Source of the DNA: Verrucosispora sp. NA02020
GTDB lineage: Bacteria > Actinomycetota > Actinomycetes > Mycobacteriales > Micromonosporaceae
DNA: 64,000 nt
NCBI RefSeq assembly: GCF_013364215.1
Contig: NZ_CP054923.1
Coordinates: forward strand, 2,976,001 to 3,040,000
Reading direction: 5' to 3'
The stretch's first letter is position 1, and every line of letters begins with the position of its first letter. Under the pieces are notes generated by a model. That model was not told the origin of the DNA and ran no database searches. It was given only the letters and a program-made list of their open reading frames with translations. Position numbers and translations under genes: made by a program. This document shows positions 1 to 8,425 of this stretch, in pieces.

Positions 1-68
1 CTGGATCTAGCCATAAAGCATCCTTCCCAGCACGGAGTAGACCAACGCATTTGCGAGGGTCATTGTTA

Positions 69-82
69 GGTGAGCGTTAACA
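69..82. promoter_or_regulatory. Putative LacI-family operator
   Basis: Read on the minus strand the site is TGTTAACGCTCACC. It matches 12 of 14 bases of the operator TGTTAGCGCTCACA found upstream of the GH43 operon at 44905. It lies just downstream of the leftward promoter at 95-123, where a repressor could block transcription of a gene beyond the left edge. The match is seen in the sequence; the repressor identity is inferred from the LacI-family consensus. Confidence 0.5.
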
Positions 83-94
83 TGCGTGTCAGGG

Positions 95-123
95 ATGCTA
101 CGGGAGCGCTCCCAACGCCTCAA
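95..123 (-). promoter_or_regulatory. Leftward promoter with CebR-type operator
   Basis: On the minus strand a -35 box TTGAGG (123-118) and a -10 box TAGCAT (100-95) are 17 bp apart. The palindrome TGGGAGCGCTCCCG (101-114) fills nearly the whole spacer. TGGGAGCGCTCCCA is the known CebR operator of actinobacterial cellulose/xylan regulons. The promoter reads out of the left edge of the window, so the regulated gene, probably a sugar transporter or glycosidase, is not visible. It could also affect the rightward cluster starting at 266. Confidence 0.6.
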
Positions 124-265
124 CCTTTGACGGCGATGGATACATTCGGGTTTTCGCACCCACCGCGACCGGTGCAGACGCCCACCCACGCCTGGGTACG
201 CGTACTCACCGCACTCCGGTTCGCGCGCTCAGGTGTCCACGCGTCGACGCGAACAGGATGGCCAC

Positions 266-1843
266 ATGGCCGAACTGCCGCACCGACACATCGCCCTGGG
301 TACCGCCGAGTCGCCGCTGCCGGCACTGGCCGCGCGGTGCCGACAGACGACGCTGGCGACCGGCGGCCGGGCGGTCGCCGCACTGACCCGCCTCGCCGGT
401 CGCCACCCCGCCGGATGGCGTTGGCTGGCCCGGCGGCACCACCCGCTCCTGGACCGGCTGGCGGCGGCGAACGCCCAGGCGGTCTGCGAACGGGCCGCCC
501 GGCAGGTCCCCGCGTACCGGTCCTTCCTGCGCACCCGCCCGGCCCGCACCCGCCGCCGCCTGGCCGACTTCCCGGAGACCGACAAGCACGGGTACGTGAC
601 CGCCTACGGCGCCGCCGCACGGTGCTGGCACGGACGCATGCCGTCCCGAGGTGTGGTGGTCGACGAGTCGGCCGGCTCGTCCGGGCGGCCGTTCAACTGG
701 CCCCGGGGGGACCAGGAACTGCGCGCGGTGCACCGGGACATCGCCGGCTACACCGGACTCGTCTTCCCGATGCGTCGACCGTTCGTCATCAACGCGTACT
801 CGATGGGGGCCTGGGCCACCGGGACCACGACCGGCGCGGCGATGTCCCGGATCGCGGTCGTGAAGAACACCGGGCCGGACCTCGGGAAGATCGTCGACAC
901 GCTGCACGAGTTCGGCCCCGACTACGACTACCTGGTGACCGCCTACCCGCCGTTCCTCAAGCACCTGCGGGACCGGCTCGACGCCGGTGGCTTCGAGTGG
1001 GGAAAGTACCGCGTCTTCGCCAGTTGCGGGGGCGAGGGCATGACCGAGGCGCTGCGCGACTACCTGGAGCAGCGGTTCGCCCTGGTCCGCTCCGCGTACG
1101 GGGCGTCGGACCTGACCATCGGCATCGGTGCCGAGACCCGGTTCACGGTGTGGCTGCGGCGGCGGTTGCAGACCGACCGTGGGCTGCGGGCCGAGCTGCT
1201 CGGCGCCGACGAGCAGCGGTTGCCGATGGTGTTCCAGTACAACCCGTTCGCCACCTATCTGGAGACGAACGACCGTCGGGAGCTGGTGTGCACGGTCACC
1301 GGCGACGTACTCCAGCCCCGGCTGCGCTACAACGTCGGCGACGAGGCGGTGCTGGTGCCGTACCAGCGGATCGTGGAGTTGGCGCACGCCGACCCGGTCC
1401 GCCGGGCCGAGTTCCGCACGGCCGTCTCGGTGGAGCGGATGACCCTGCCGGTGCTGCTGCTGTTCGGCCGGCGCGACTCCACCGTCTCCTACCTGGGGGC
1501 CAACCTGTACCCCCAGGACGTCGAGTACGGCCTCTACACCGGCAACCCGCACGCCGCCGAGATCAACCGCTTCTGCCTGACCCTGGTCGAGGACGCGTCG
1601 CTGGAGACCCGACCCGTGATCCACATCGAACTGCGCCGCCCGCTGGCCGCGCCGGAGCGCGACGCACTCGTCGCCGCCTGCCGCAGCGGGGTACGCCGGC
1701 ATCTCACCTCCGTCTCCCGGGACTTCGCGCAGTCGCTGCTCGAAGACCCGACCGCCGGTGACCTGCGGGTGGAGCTGCACGAGCCGGGAAGTGGCCCGTT
1801 CGCCGGCGAACAGAAGATCAAGAACGTCTACCTGGTGAGGTGA
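266..1843 (+). CDS. PaaK/CapK-like adenylate-forming ligase
   Basis: A 525-residue member of the phenylacetate-CoA ligase-like ANL superfamily, expected to activate a carboxylic acid as acyl-AMP. Visible motifs are the glycine-rich nucleotide loop DESAGSSGRPF, the YGASDL block around residue 280, and a late GRRDSTVSYLGANLYP block matching the A8 hinge motif of PaaK-like enzymes. ATG 266 is preferred over GTG 233 because AGGATGG precedes it, although 233 gives the same frame. It heads a four-gene cassette and its TGA is followed at once by the next start. The carboxylate substrate cannot be told from sequence. It may transfer the acyl group to the downstream GNAT rather than to CoA. Confidence 0.85.
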   Translation: MAELPHRHIALGTAESPLPALAARCRQTTLATGGRAVAALTRLAGRHPAGWRWLARRHHPLLDRLAAANAQAVCERAARQVPAYRSFLRTRPARTRRRLADFPETDKHGYVTAYGAAARCWHGRMPSRGVVVDESAGSSGRPFNWPRGDQELRAVHRDIAGYTGLVFPMRRPFVINAYSMGAWATGTTTGAAMSRIAVVKNTGPDLGKIVDTLHEFGPDYDYLVTAYPPFLKHLRDRLDAGGFEWGKYRVFASCGGEGMTEALRDYLEQRFALVRSAYGASDLTIGIGAETRFTVWLRRRLQTDRGLRAELLGADEQRLPMVFQYNPFATYLETNDRRELVCTVTGDVLQPRLRYNVGDEAVLVPYQRIVELAHADPVRRAEFRTAVSVERMTLPVLLLFGRRDSTVSYLGANLYPQDVEYGLYTGNPHAAEINRFCLTLVEDASLETRPVIHIELRRPLAAPERDALVAACRSGVRRHLTSVSRDFAQSLLEDPTAGDLRVELHEPGSGPFAGEQKIKNVYLVR

Positions 1844-1845
1844 TC

Positions 1846-2286
1846 ATGCGTACCCGTGACTTCTCCCGCGCGCCCGCGCAGGCCCGCGCCGGCGCCATGT
1901 TCATCGGCGGGACCCGCTACGCCAACCCGCTGGTGCTGCTGCGGCTCGCCCCGGACTGGTTCCGGATGGTCCGCGACATGCGCCGGATGTCCGGCTACTG
2001 CTGGCACACCGTCTACTGGCAGTTCCCCCTCACGCTCGGCACGATCGCGTTCTTCACCGACCGCGACGCGATGCTGCGCTTCGCGCGGACCCGTCACCAC
2101 CGGCGGTTGATGGTGTGGCTGACCGACGGCACCCGCAACGCCACCGCCGGGTTCATCCGGCTCTACTCGGCCTCGCCGGACGGGTACTCCAACGGCACCT
2201 GGCGGGCCGAAGCGCCGGAGATGGGCCACATCGAGACGTTCACTCCGCTCGGCGCGGAGACGACCGGCCCGGCGGTGATCCGGTGA
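1846..2286 (+). CDS. Small alpha/beta protein, monooxygenase-like (DUF4188-like)
   Basis: A 146-residue protein. Its pattern of a hydrophobic strand, a helix rich in FARTRHH and a TWRAE end weakly resembles dimeric alpha/beta-barrel proteins of the ABM/DUF4188 type. No catalytic residue is recognisable, so this family link is tentative. ATG 1846 follows a good ribosome-binding site (GGTGAGG) that lies inside the last codons of the ligase gene; GTG 1840 would overlap the ligase stop. Its own TGA overlaps the next GTG. The position inside a coupled cassette suggests it acts on the same small molecule as its neighbours, perhaps as an oxygenase or binding partner. Confidence 0.6.
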   Translation: MRTRDFSRAPAQARAGAMFIGGTRYANPLVLLRLAPDWFRMVRDMRRMSGYCWHTVYWQFPLTLGTIAFFTDRDAMLRFARTRHHRRLMVWLTDGTRNATAGFIRLYSASPDGYSNGTWRAEAPEMGHIETFTPLGAETTGPAVIR

Positions 2287-3371
2287 GTTCCGGTGCGTAC
2301 CGCTTCGAACGGGTCACCTGCCGCCGTGGGCTGCGGGAGTTCCTCGGGCTCGCCGACCGCCTCTACGCCGACGAGCCGCGCCACGTGCCCATCCCCCGCC
2401 AGCAGATCCGGCAGTGGTGGCAGGACGGCATACCGATGTACGTGCTGCGGGACGCCGCCGGCACGGTGGTCGGACGGACCACCCTGCACATCGACGCGGC
2501 CTTCGACGCCAAGATCGGCCGCCGGTGCCAGCTCTTCGGGCTGACCGAGTTCACCGCCCCGGCCGCCCGACCGCTGTTCGACGCGATCTCCGCGCACGCC
2601 GATCCCGACCGGGACCTGCTCTTCGGCCCGGTGGCGCTGCTGCCCAACCAGGCCGGTGGCGTGATCACCTCCGGGTACGCGGAACGCGGCTTCGTCGACA
2701 GCGCCTGGAACCCGGCGCACTACGCCGCCGCCTACGAGGCGTACGGGTTCCAGCGCCGGTTCGAGTCCGACACCTGGATCTGCCCGGTGCCCACCCCGGC
2801 CGAGCCGGCGCCCCCGGTGCGCGTGGATCCGGACGGGGCGCGGATCGAGCTGCACCGGGGCGACGTACGGCGTCTCGACGACCAACTCGACCTGCTTCGC
2901 GGCATGCTGAACGACTCCTTCGCCCAGCTCGGGTACTACACCCCGATCTGCGCCTGGCAGCTCCGGCGGCAGACCGACGGGCTGGCGTACCTGCTGGACG
3001 AGTCACTGCTGCTCTATCTGACGCGGGACGGTCAGCCGGTGGCGTTCACGCTCTGCGTACCGGACATCAGCGAGTTCATGGTGGCGGTCCGGGGCGACCT
3101 GCACCTGGTCAACCAGATCCGGCTGCTCGGCACCCGCCGCCGCTACCGGCGGGAGGCGGTGCTGATCGTCAAGGGCGTGGTCCCGGAGTACCAGGGGCGC
3201 GGCTACCAGCGGCTGCTCTCCACGCACCTGCACCACAACCTGCACACCGCCGGCTACACCGCGCTGCGCAGCACCTACGTCGGTCGGGACAACCCGGCGT
3301 CGGCGGCCCAGTACCGGCGGCTCGGTGGCCGCCCGCTGCACGGCTACACCTTCTATGCCAAGGAGCGGTAG
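2283..3371 (+). CDS. GNAT-fold acyltransferase-like protein
   Basis: A 362-residue protein whose C-terminal half carries a GNAT acetyl-CoA binding motif (VVPEYQGRGYQRLL, about residue 300), followed by the usual second helix and a GRDNPASAAQYRRLG segment typical of N-acyltransferases. The N-terminal half also looks like a degenerate GNAT fold (strand-rich, VVGRTTLHID), so a tandem GNAT arrangement is possible. The GTG start overlaps the previous TGA (GTGA), and the stop is directly followed by the next GTG. In this cassette it could transfer the acyl group activated by the ligase onto an amine. The acceptor is unknown. Confidence 0.75.
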   Translation: MSSGAYRFERVTCRRGLREFLGLADRLYADEPRHVPIPRQQIRQWWQDGIPMYVLRDAAGTVVGRTTLHIDAAFDAKIGRRCQLFGLTEFTAPAARPLFDAISAHADPDRDLLFGPVALLPNQAGGVITSGYAERGFVDSAWNPAHYAAAYEAYGFQRRFESDTWICPVPTPAEPAPPVRVDPDGARIELHRGDVRRLDDQLDLLRGMLNDSFAQLGYYTPICAWQLRRQTDGLAYLLDESLLLYLTRDGQPVAFTLCVPDISEFMVAVRGDLHLVNQIRLLGTRRRYRREAVLIVKGVVPEYQGRGYQRLLSTHLHHNLHTAGYTALRSTYVGRDNPASAAQYRRLGGRPLHGYTFYAKER

Positions 3372-4343
3372 GTGGACGTCGCCGCGTTCCGCGCGCTCGA
3401 ACCACTGTGCTGGCGGGCGCCGAGCGCACACAACACCCAGCCGTGGCGGCTGCGCTACGAGCCCGGACAGATCCGGGTCGGGTGGGACCCGGCGTACACC
3501 CTGCCGGCGGCCGACCCCACCGGCCGCGACCTGCGCCTCTCCCTGGGCGCGTTCGTGGAGACCTGCCTGATCGTCGCCGCCGACGCCGGCCTGCCGATGG
3601 AGTACGTCGCCGACCACGACGACCCGTGGGTGGGGCGGTTCCGGTCGGCGCCGAGCCGCTACCCGACGCCCTTCCGCACCACCGAGGTCTGGGATCGGCG
3701 TACCCATCGGGGCGGTTTCGTCGGCGGGCCGGACAGCGACGCGCTCGCGGCGGTGGACGCGGTCGCCCGGCAGGCCGGCGGCGGCGTCCGGACCGTGCCG
3801 CGCGCCGACCGCCTCGGCGGCCTGCTGCGCGAGGCCGACCGGCAGGTGTACGCGGACCCGGCGGTCGTCGCCGAGCTGCGCCGCTGGCTACGCCTGACCC
3901 CGGCGCATCCCGACTACCACGCCGACGGACTCACCGACCGCTGCCTCGGGTTGTCCCGTCCTGCCGCGACCGGGCTGCGCGCGGCGCTGGCCAGCTATCC
4001 GGCGCTGCGCCGGCTGTGGCTGCCGAGGCTGCTCGCCGCCGCCGACGATCCGCTCGCCCGAGGCGGCGACGTGGTGGTCCTCATCGCCCCGGCGGCCCTG
4101 GACCCGGCCGGGCAGGTGGAGTTCGGGCGGGTGCTGCTGCGCTGCTGGTTGACGCTGCACGCGGCCGGGCTGGCGGCGCACCCGCTGAGCCAGCTCGTCG
4201 ACGTCGCGGCCACCCGGTCGGCGCTCGGCGCGCTCCTGGACGTCGCGCCGGAGCGGCTGCTGCACGTCACCCGGGTGGGCCGCCCCACCCACCCGGCACC
4301 CCGCTCCGCCCGCCGCCCAGATGTAAGGAAGGGACCCTTGTAA
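3372..4343 (+). CDS. Nitroreductase-like flavoprotein (Acg type)
   Basis: A 323-residue FMN-dependent nitroreductase-like protein. The diagnostic RAPSAHNTQPWR segment (residues 15-26) is the phosphate-binding N-terminus of the family. A second half-domain with the HAAGLAAHPLSQL segment is typical of the long actinobacterial Acg-like members. GTG 3372 directly abuts the previous TAG, so translation is likely coupled. Possible roles are oxidation or reduction of the product made by the upstream ligase and GNAT. The last residues (VRKGPL) and the stop codon are encoded by the intergenic palindrome starting at 4322, so the native C-terminus may have been replaced by repeat DNA. Confidence 0.8.
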   Translation: MDVAAFRALEPLCWRAPSAHNTQPWRLRYEPGQIRVGWDPAYTLPAADPTGRDLRLSLGAFVETCLIVAADAGLPMEYVADHDDPWVGRFRSAPSRYPTPFRTTEVWDRRTHRGGFVGGPDSDALAAVDAVARQAGGGVRTVPRADRLGGLLREADRQVYADPAVVAELRRWLRLTPAHPDYHADGLTDRCLGLSRPAATGLRAALASYPALRRLWLPRLLAAADDPLARGGDVVVLIAPAALDPAGQVEFGRVLLRCWLTLHAAGLAAHPLSQLVDVAATRSALGALLDVAPERLLHVTRVGRPTHPAPRSARRPDVRKGPL

Positions 4344-4378
4344 TACACCAGGCGTTAGTAGGGGGCCCTTCCTTGCAC
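4322..4378. repeat. Micromonospora-type long palindromic repeat, copy A
   Basis: An imperfect inverted repeat with arms TGTAAGGAAGGG and CCCTTCCTTGCA around a loop containing GGCGTTAG. The same layout recurs at 16285 (perfect) and as a half copy at 57774. It overlaps the last codons of the nitroreductase gene and may double as its terminator. Confidence 0.8.
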
Positions 4379-4446
4379 ACCTCGGGCGCGGCCCGGCGCG
4401 ACATCCGGGTTGCGGACGGCCGCCTCGGAGGCGACGCGTCGCAACA

Positions 4447-4476
4447 TTGACATCGATCGTTGACGCGGCATACATT
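4447..4476 (+). promoter_or_regulatory. Promoter of the GH30 xylanase gene
   Basis: A consensus -35 box TTGACA (4447-4452) and a -10 box TACATT (4471-4476) are separated by 18 bp. This is a good housekeeping-sigma promoter, about 145 bp upstream of the start codon at 4622. Two sugar-operator sites lie just downstream. Confidence 0.65.
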
Positions 4477-4488
4477 CAGGCCGATCTG

Positions 4489-4502
4489 GCAAGCGCTTTC
4501 AC
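4489..4502. promoter_or_regulatory. LacI-type operator 1 of the GH30 gene
   Basis: GCAAGCGCTTTCAC carries the LacI-family core AAGCGCTT with partly symmetric flanks, and resembles the GGAAAGCGCTTACT site at 22239. It sits immediately after the expected transcription start of the promoter at 4447-4476. Confidence 0.5.
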
Positions 4503-4547
4503 CACCGCCCCCGTCCCGGGCGCAACTGGGCGGCCCCCGCCGCGCCA

Positions 4548-4561
4548 TGGGAGCGCTCCCG
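4548..4561. promoter_or_regulatory. CebR-type operator 2 of the GH30 gene
   Basis: TGGGAGCGCTCCCG matches 13 of 14 positions of the CebR operator TGGGAGCGCTCCCA. It lies in the untranslated leader, 60 bp before the start codon, where a bound repressor would act as a roadblock. Confidence 0.7.
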
Positions 4562-4621
4562 TCTCTGCGTCGTCACCGACGGCAGGTCGATGCATCCCAT
4601 TCCGAGGAGACCGGAGCAGCG

Positions 4622-6346
4622 ATGAAAAGACGAATGAGAGCGTTCACACACAATGCCGCCCGGGTGACCGCCGGTGCCGTACTCCTGGCGTCGGCCGGAG
4701 TCGCCGTAGCGATGCCCGCCGGCGCGGCGGCAGCCGGTTGCACGGTGAACTACACGGTGGCATCGCAGTGGCAGGGCGGATTCGGCGCCAACGTCGTCAT
4801 CACCAACAACGGTGATCCGGTCACGAACTGGACGTTGACCTGGCGCTTCGACGCCGGGCAGACCATCGACCAGGCGTGGAACGCCACGGTGACCCAGAGC
4901 GGCGCCGCCGTCTCCGCCCAGAACGTCAGCTACAACGGCACGATCCCCACCAACGGCACCGCCTCGTTCGGCTTCAACGGGTCCTGGACCGGCAGCAACC
5001 CCGCCCCGGTCATCTTCGCGCTCAACGGGGTGGGCTGCACCGGCGGCACCATCCCCAGCCCGCCGCCGACCACGCCACCGCCGACCACCCCGCCACCCAC
5101 CACCCCGCCACCCACCGGCGCGGCGGACATCACGGTCAACAACGCCACCCGCCACCAGACGGTCGACGGTTTCGGGGCGGCGCAGTCGATCTGGGGCAGC
5201 GCGTGGTCGACCGCCGAGACGCAGACACTGGTCGGGATGGGCGCCAACCAGTTGGGGTTGTCCATCGTGCGGACCGGTCTGTCGCCGGTGTCGAGCGAGT
5301 GGGCGACGCATGTGAACTCGTTGAAGACGGCCAAGGCCTCCGGTTCGGGCGTGAAGATCCTGGCCTCACCGTGGACGGCCCCGGCGGCGTGGAAGACGAA
5401 CAACAGTCGGGTCAACGGCGGCAAGCTGCGGACCGACTACTACGACGACTACGCCAACCACCTCAACAGCTACGTCCAGTACATGCGCGGGCAGGGCGTG
5501 ACGATCGACGTCACCTCCGTGCAGAACGAGCCGGACTGGCACCCGGACTACGACTCGATGGACTGGAGCGGCACCGAGCTGCGCAACTTCGTCCGTGACC
5601 ACGGCACACGGGTGCAGAACACCAAGCTGATGGTCGCCGAGGCGGTGAACCTGAACTACACCTACACCGACCCGACGCTCAACGACACCACCGCCCGCAA
5701 CAACATCGGCTACATCGGCGGTCACCTGTACGGCACCGAGGCGGCTGGGCGGCTGCGGTCGTACCCGCTGGCCGACCAGCACAACAAGCCGGTCTGGATG
5801 ACCGAGTGGAACCTGCACGCGGCCGACGGCAACGGCTCCAACATCTGGGGCAACCCGGGCAACCAGACGGTCTGGAACGAGACGCTCGACGACATCATGC
5901 GCACGGTGCACCGGTCGATGGAGGCGAACTGGACCGCCTACGTCTGGTGGTACGGCAAGCGCTACTACTCCTTCATCGGTGACGGCGAGGCCGCCTTCGG
6001 CACCACGGCCGGCGCACCGCTCAAGCGCGGATACGCCTTCTCGCAGTACTCCAAGTACGTCCGCCCCGGCTACCAGCGCGTCGCCCTGGCCAAGAGCTCC
6101 AAGGCCGCACCGCTGGAGGTGACCGCGTACCAGGGTGGCGGCAAGACCACGCTGGTGATCCTCAACCGCTCGACCAGCGCGGTCAACAACGCCGTGATCC
6201 AGGTGCCGCAGTCCGTCACCCGGGCGGAGCACTACCTGACCTCGCTGAGCGCCAACGCGGCCAGCCAGCCGACCAGCGTCAACGGCGGGCAGGTCTCGGT
6301 CAACGTGGGCGCGCGCAGCATCTCCACCGTCGTCCTGACCCACTGA
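4622..6346 (+). CDS. Secreted GH30 glucuronoxylanase-like enzyme with CBM2
   Basis: A 574-residue extracellular glycosidase. A Sec signal peptide ends near AAAAGC, a CBM2 cellulose/xylan-binding domain spans about 38-135, a Pro/Thr linker (repeated TTPPP) about 142-165, and a GH30 catalytic domain about 170-574. The SVQNEPDW motif holds the acid/base Glu303 and the WMTEWN motif the nucleophile Glu395, as in GH30 subfamily 8 glucuronoxylanases. ATG 4622 follows GGAG and starts the signal peptide; upstream in-frame starts add an unlikely leader. It has its own promoter, two sugar operators and a terminator at 6364. It probably cuts glucuronoxylan outside the cell. Confidence 0.9.
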   Translation: MKRRMRAFTHNAARVTAGAVLLASAGVAVAMPAGAAAAGCTVNYTVASQWQGGFGANVVITNNGDPVTNWTLTWRFDAGQTIDQAWNATVTQSGAAVSAQNVSYNGTIPTNGTASFGFNGSWTGSNPAPVIFALNGVGCTGGTIPSPPPTTPPPTTPPPTTPPPTGAADITVNNATRHQTVDGFGAAQSIWGSAWSTAETQTLVGMGANQLGLSIVRTGLSPVSSEWATHVNSLKTAKASGSGVKILASPWTAPAAWKTNNSRVNGGKLRTDYYDDYANHLNSYVQYMRGQGVTIDVTSVQNEPDWHPDYDSMDWSGTELRNFVRDHGTRVQNTKLMVAEAVNLNYTYTDPTLNDTTARNNIGYIGGHLYGTEAAGRLRSYPLADQHNKPVWMTEWNLHAADGNGSNIWGNPGNQTVWNETLDDIMRTVHRSMEANWTAYVWWYGKRYYSFIGDGEAAFGTTAGAPLKRGYAFSQYSKYVRPGYQRVALAKSSKAAPLEVTAYQGGGKTTLVILNRSTSAVNNAVIQVPQSVTRAEHYLTSLSANAASQPTSVNGGQVSVNVGARSISTVVLTH

Positions 6347-6363
6347 GCGACGACATGTCCACA

Positions 6364-6400
6364 CCCTGCGTGGCGCGCGAGGACCGCGCGCCACGCAGGG
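6364..6400. terminator. Terminator after the GH30 gene
   Basis: A perfect 16-bp GC-rich stem (CCCTGCGTGGCGCGCG, 6364-6379, with 6385-6400) and a 5-nt loop, 17 bp after the GH30 stop codon. Confidence 0.85.
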
Positions 6401-6491
6401 GCCGTCGGGCGTCCGCCCGTGGGCGGTCGCTGCGACCGTTCGCGAGCGACCTTCGACCGGCGGGGCGTCGGCACTGTCGGTCCCGGATGTG

Positions 6492-6806
6492 ATGCTGACC
6501 GTCGTGATCGTGACGTTCGACAGTGAGTTGTGGACCTGGGCTGCCCGGCGTGACGAGAGCTGGACCTTCGTCAGCCTGCCGGTCGGGGCGTCGGAGGAGA
6601 TCCGCGAGCGCTCCGGCGGGACCCGTCGGGGTTTCGGTGCGGTACGCGTCCGGGCCGCCATCGGCGGCAGCCGGTGGACGACCTCGGTGTTCCCCGACAG
6701 CGCACGCGGTTGCTACGTCCTCCCGGTCAAGCGCGCCGTCCGCACCGCCGAGGCGCTCGACGTGGGCGACACCGCCACCGTGACCGTCGAACTGGTCGAC
6801 CACTGA
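6492..6806 (+). CDS. DUF1905 domain protein
   Basis: A 104-residue cytosolic protein that fits the DUF1905 pattern from end to end: a WTFVSLP segment at residues 24-30, a central RGFGAVRVRAAIGG strand pair, GCYVLPVKRAVR, and a closing GDTATVTVEL. The family is a small beta-barrel of unknown biochemical role, often fused to YdeI-like domains. ATG 6492 is chosen over GTG 6489, one codon earlier; neither has a strong ribosome-binding site. The gene stands alone after the GH30 terminator. Confidence 0.8.
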   Translation: MLTVVIVTFDSELWTWAARRDESWTFVSLPVGASEEIRERSGGTRRGFGAVRVRAAIGGSRWTTSVFPDSARGCYVLPVKRAVRTAEALDVGDTATVTVELVDH

Positions 6807-7293
6807 TGAGGGCGGTGTCGTCGGAGCTGGTCGGGGCCGCGACCACCACGGGCCGGAGTGGGCCACGCCGAAGTCGTCACCGGGTCGGACCGGGAGCGAC
6901 GTGCCGTTGGGCAGGGCCGGGTCGCAGGGCCTGAGGGCCCCCGGTCACCGTGGGTACCGCGCAGCGGCACGGCGATCTCAGGAACAACACATAGACGTAC
7001 GACGACATAAGGGCATCTCCTCGGTGCCCCGGTCGAGCGACCGGTGCGCCATGGAAGGCTCCTACCGCCACCCGCCGAGTGGCTGACAGATCATGGACCA
7101 TTCCCCGCCCGCGATCGAGTGACGCGCCGTCGATCGCGCGCGTACGGGCGCATTCTCCGGGTCGCATTCCCGTCGAATTCCCGCACTACCGACGCGTCTC
7201 GCTACGATTCAATCGCACCGCCGTTCCGGCGGCTCGACTCCCCGTCGACATCGCGGAAATTCCACTGACGACGACCGGAAAGGAATGCCGCTC
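6807..7293. other. Gene-free stretch
   Basis: No reading frame here has convincing codon use or family motifs, and no strong inverted repeat was seen. The distal end must carry the promoter of the gene at 7294, but no clear -35/-10 pair was identified. Confidence 0.5.
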
Positions 7294-8256
7294 ATGAGAA
7301 GTGAGCATCCTTCGCCGCTCGACGACGACGGGGCACGTCGAGCGGACCTTCCGCTGTCGTCGGCAGAAACCGCCGAGAGCGACCTGACCACTCCGCACGA
7401 CACCCCCGACATCGTCGAGCCACGCACTCCGTCCGCCACCGGGGAGCGGGACGCCGACCCGACCGGGACCAACCCGACCGAGACCAACCCGGCCGGGACG
7501 GACACCGCGGTGACGCGCCCCCGGCGACAGCGACTCCGTCGCGCGCTGAGGTCGGTTCCGGGGCTGATCGGCATCGTCGGCGGCCTGGTCGGGATCGTCG
7601 CCGGCATCGCGGCGCTGATTCCGAAGGAGCAGCCGTCGGACCCGTTCCGGCACGCGTTGTTCACCGAGCCGTTCACCTCGACCGTCAGCGATCCGGACGA
7701 GGTCCTGGCGCGGTACGCGCTCTGGGTCGACACCGAGGACGGCGACGACGACGTGTGGCGGAGCGAGATCGACACCGTCCAGGGTCTGTTCCGCCTCTCC
7801 AACCGGACCGACGCCAGCCGGGTGCGCTACATCTGGATCAACGCCACCAACGCCGGTGACCGGGTGCCGGTCGAGATGACCGACAGGCCGGTCTCCGTCG
7901 ACGTACGAATCGCGGACCGGGCCCTCTCCACCAGCGCGGCCGGATTGATGTACCGGTGGTCCGGTCAGCCGAAGCGGTACTACGCCTTCCTGCTCTCCGG
8001 AGACGGCACCTATTCGTTCGTGGCGCGCAGCGACACCCTCGGATTCTCCTACCGCCTGACCGAGCGTTCCGAGAAGATAACCGCCGAGGGCTGGAACAGT
8101 CTGGCCATCGTCGGCAAGGGCGATCAGCTCGATCTCTATATCAACGGCACGAAGGTGAAGACGGTCGACGCCGTCGATTTCCCGGACGGCACCGCCGGGG
8201 TGATCGCGACGAGTCGCGGTGCCTTCGAGTTCGACAACTTCCGCATCTACGAGTGA
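7294..8256 (+). CDS. Membrane-anchored concanavalin-like beta-sandwich protein
   Basis: A 320-residue protein in three parts: an Asp/Thr/Pro-rich acidic N-terminal tail (residues 1-70, with repeated GTNPTETNP-like units) and then basic residues, one membrane segment (about 90-110, LIGIVGGLVGIVAGIAAL), and an extracellular domain. That domain, ending NSLAIVGKGDQLDLYINGTKV and then FEFDNFRIYE, resembles DUF1080/LamG-like carbohydrate-binding folds. ATG 7294 is chosen because GAAAGGA lies 9 nt upstream; ATG 7285 would overlap that site. The topology suggests a cytosolic tail and an outside sugar- or wall-binding module. Function is unknown. Confidence 0.75.
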   Translation: MRSEHPSPLDDDGARRADLPLSSAETAESDLTTPHDTPDIVEPRTPSATGERDADPTGTNPTETNPAGTDTAVTRPRRQRLRRALRSVPGLIGIVGGLVGIVAGIAALIPKEQPSDPFRHALFTEPFTSTVSDPDEVLARYALWVDTEDGDDDVWRSEIDTVQGLFRLSNRTDASRVRYIWINATNAGDRVPVEMTDRPVSVDVRIADRALSTSAAGLMYRWSGQPKRYYAFLLSGDGTYSFVARSDTLGFSYRLTERSEKITAEGWNSLAIVGKGDQLDLYINGTKVKTVDAVDFPDGTAGVIATSRGAFEFDNFRIYE

Positions 8257-8425
8257 CGGCGTCGCCGCGATCGCCGGACACGTGAGCCGGCCCCCGATCG
8301 GAAGCCGAGACGACTCCGTGGTGACGGTGCGTCGATCCCCGCACGGCCGTGACCAGGAGCGACCTGAGACGTAACGGCCCTGGAACACTCTTGACATCGA
8401 AAGGCGACCCCCGCCACACTACCGA

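Noticed and set aside
206..1780. Long minus-strand open frame opposite the ligase
   Set aside because: It is a GC-bias shadow with no domain. The plus strand has a clear ANL enzyme.
2414..4450. Long plus-strand frame across the GNAT and nitroreductase genes
   Set aside because: Arg/Ala/Pro-rich out-of-frame shadow covering two well-supported genes.
5366..6661. Minus-strand frame opposite the GH30 gene
   Set aside because: Val/Arg-rich antisense shadow without motifs.
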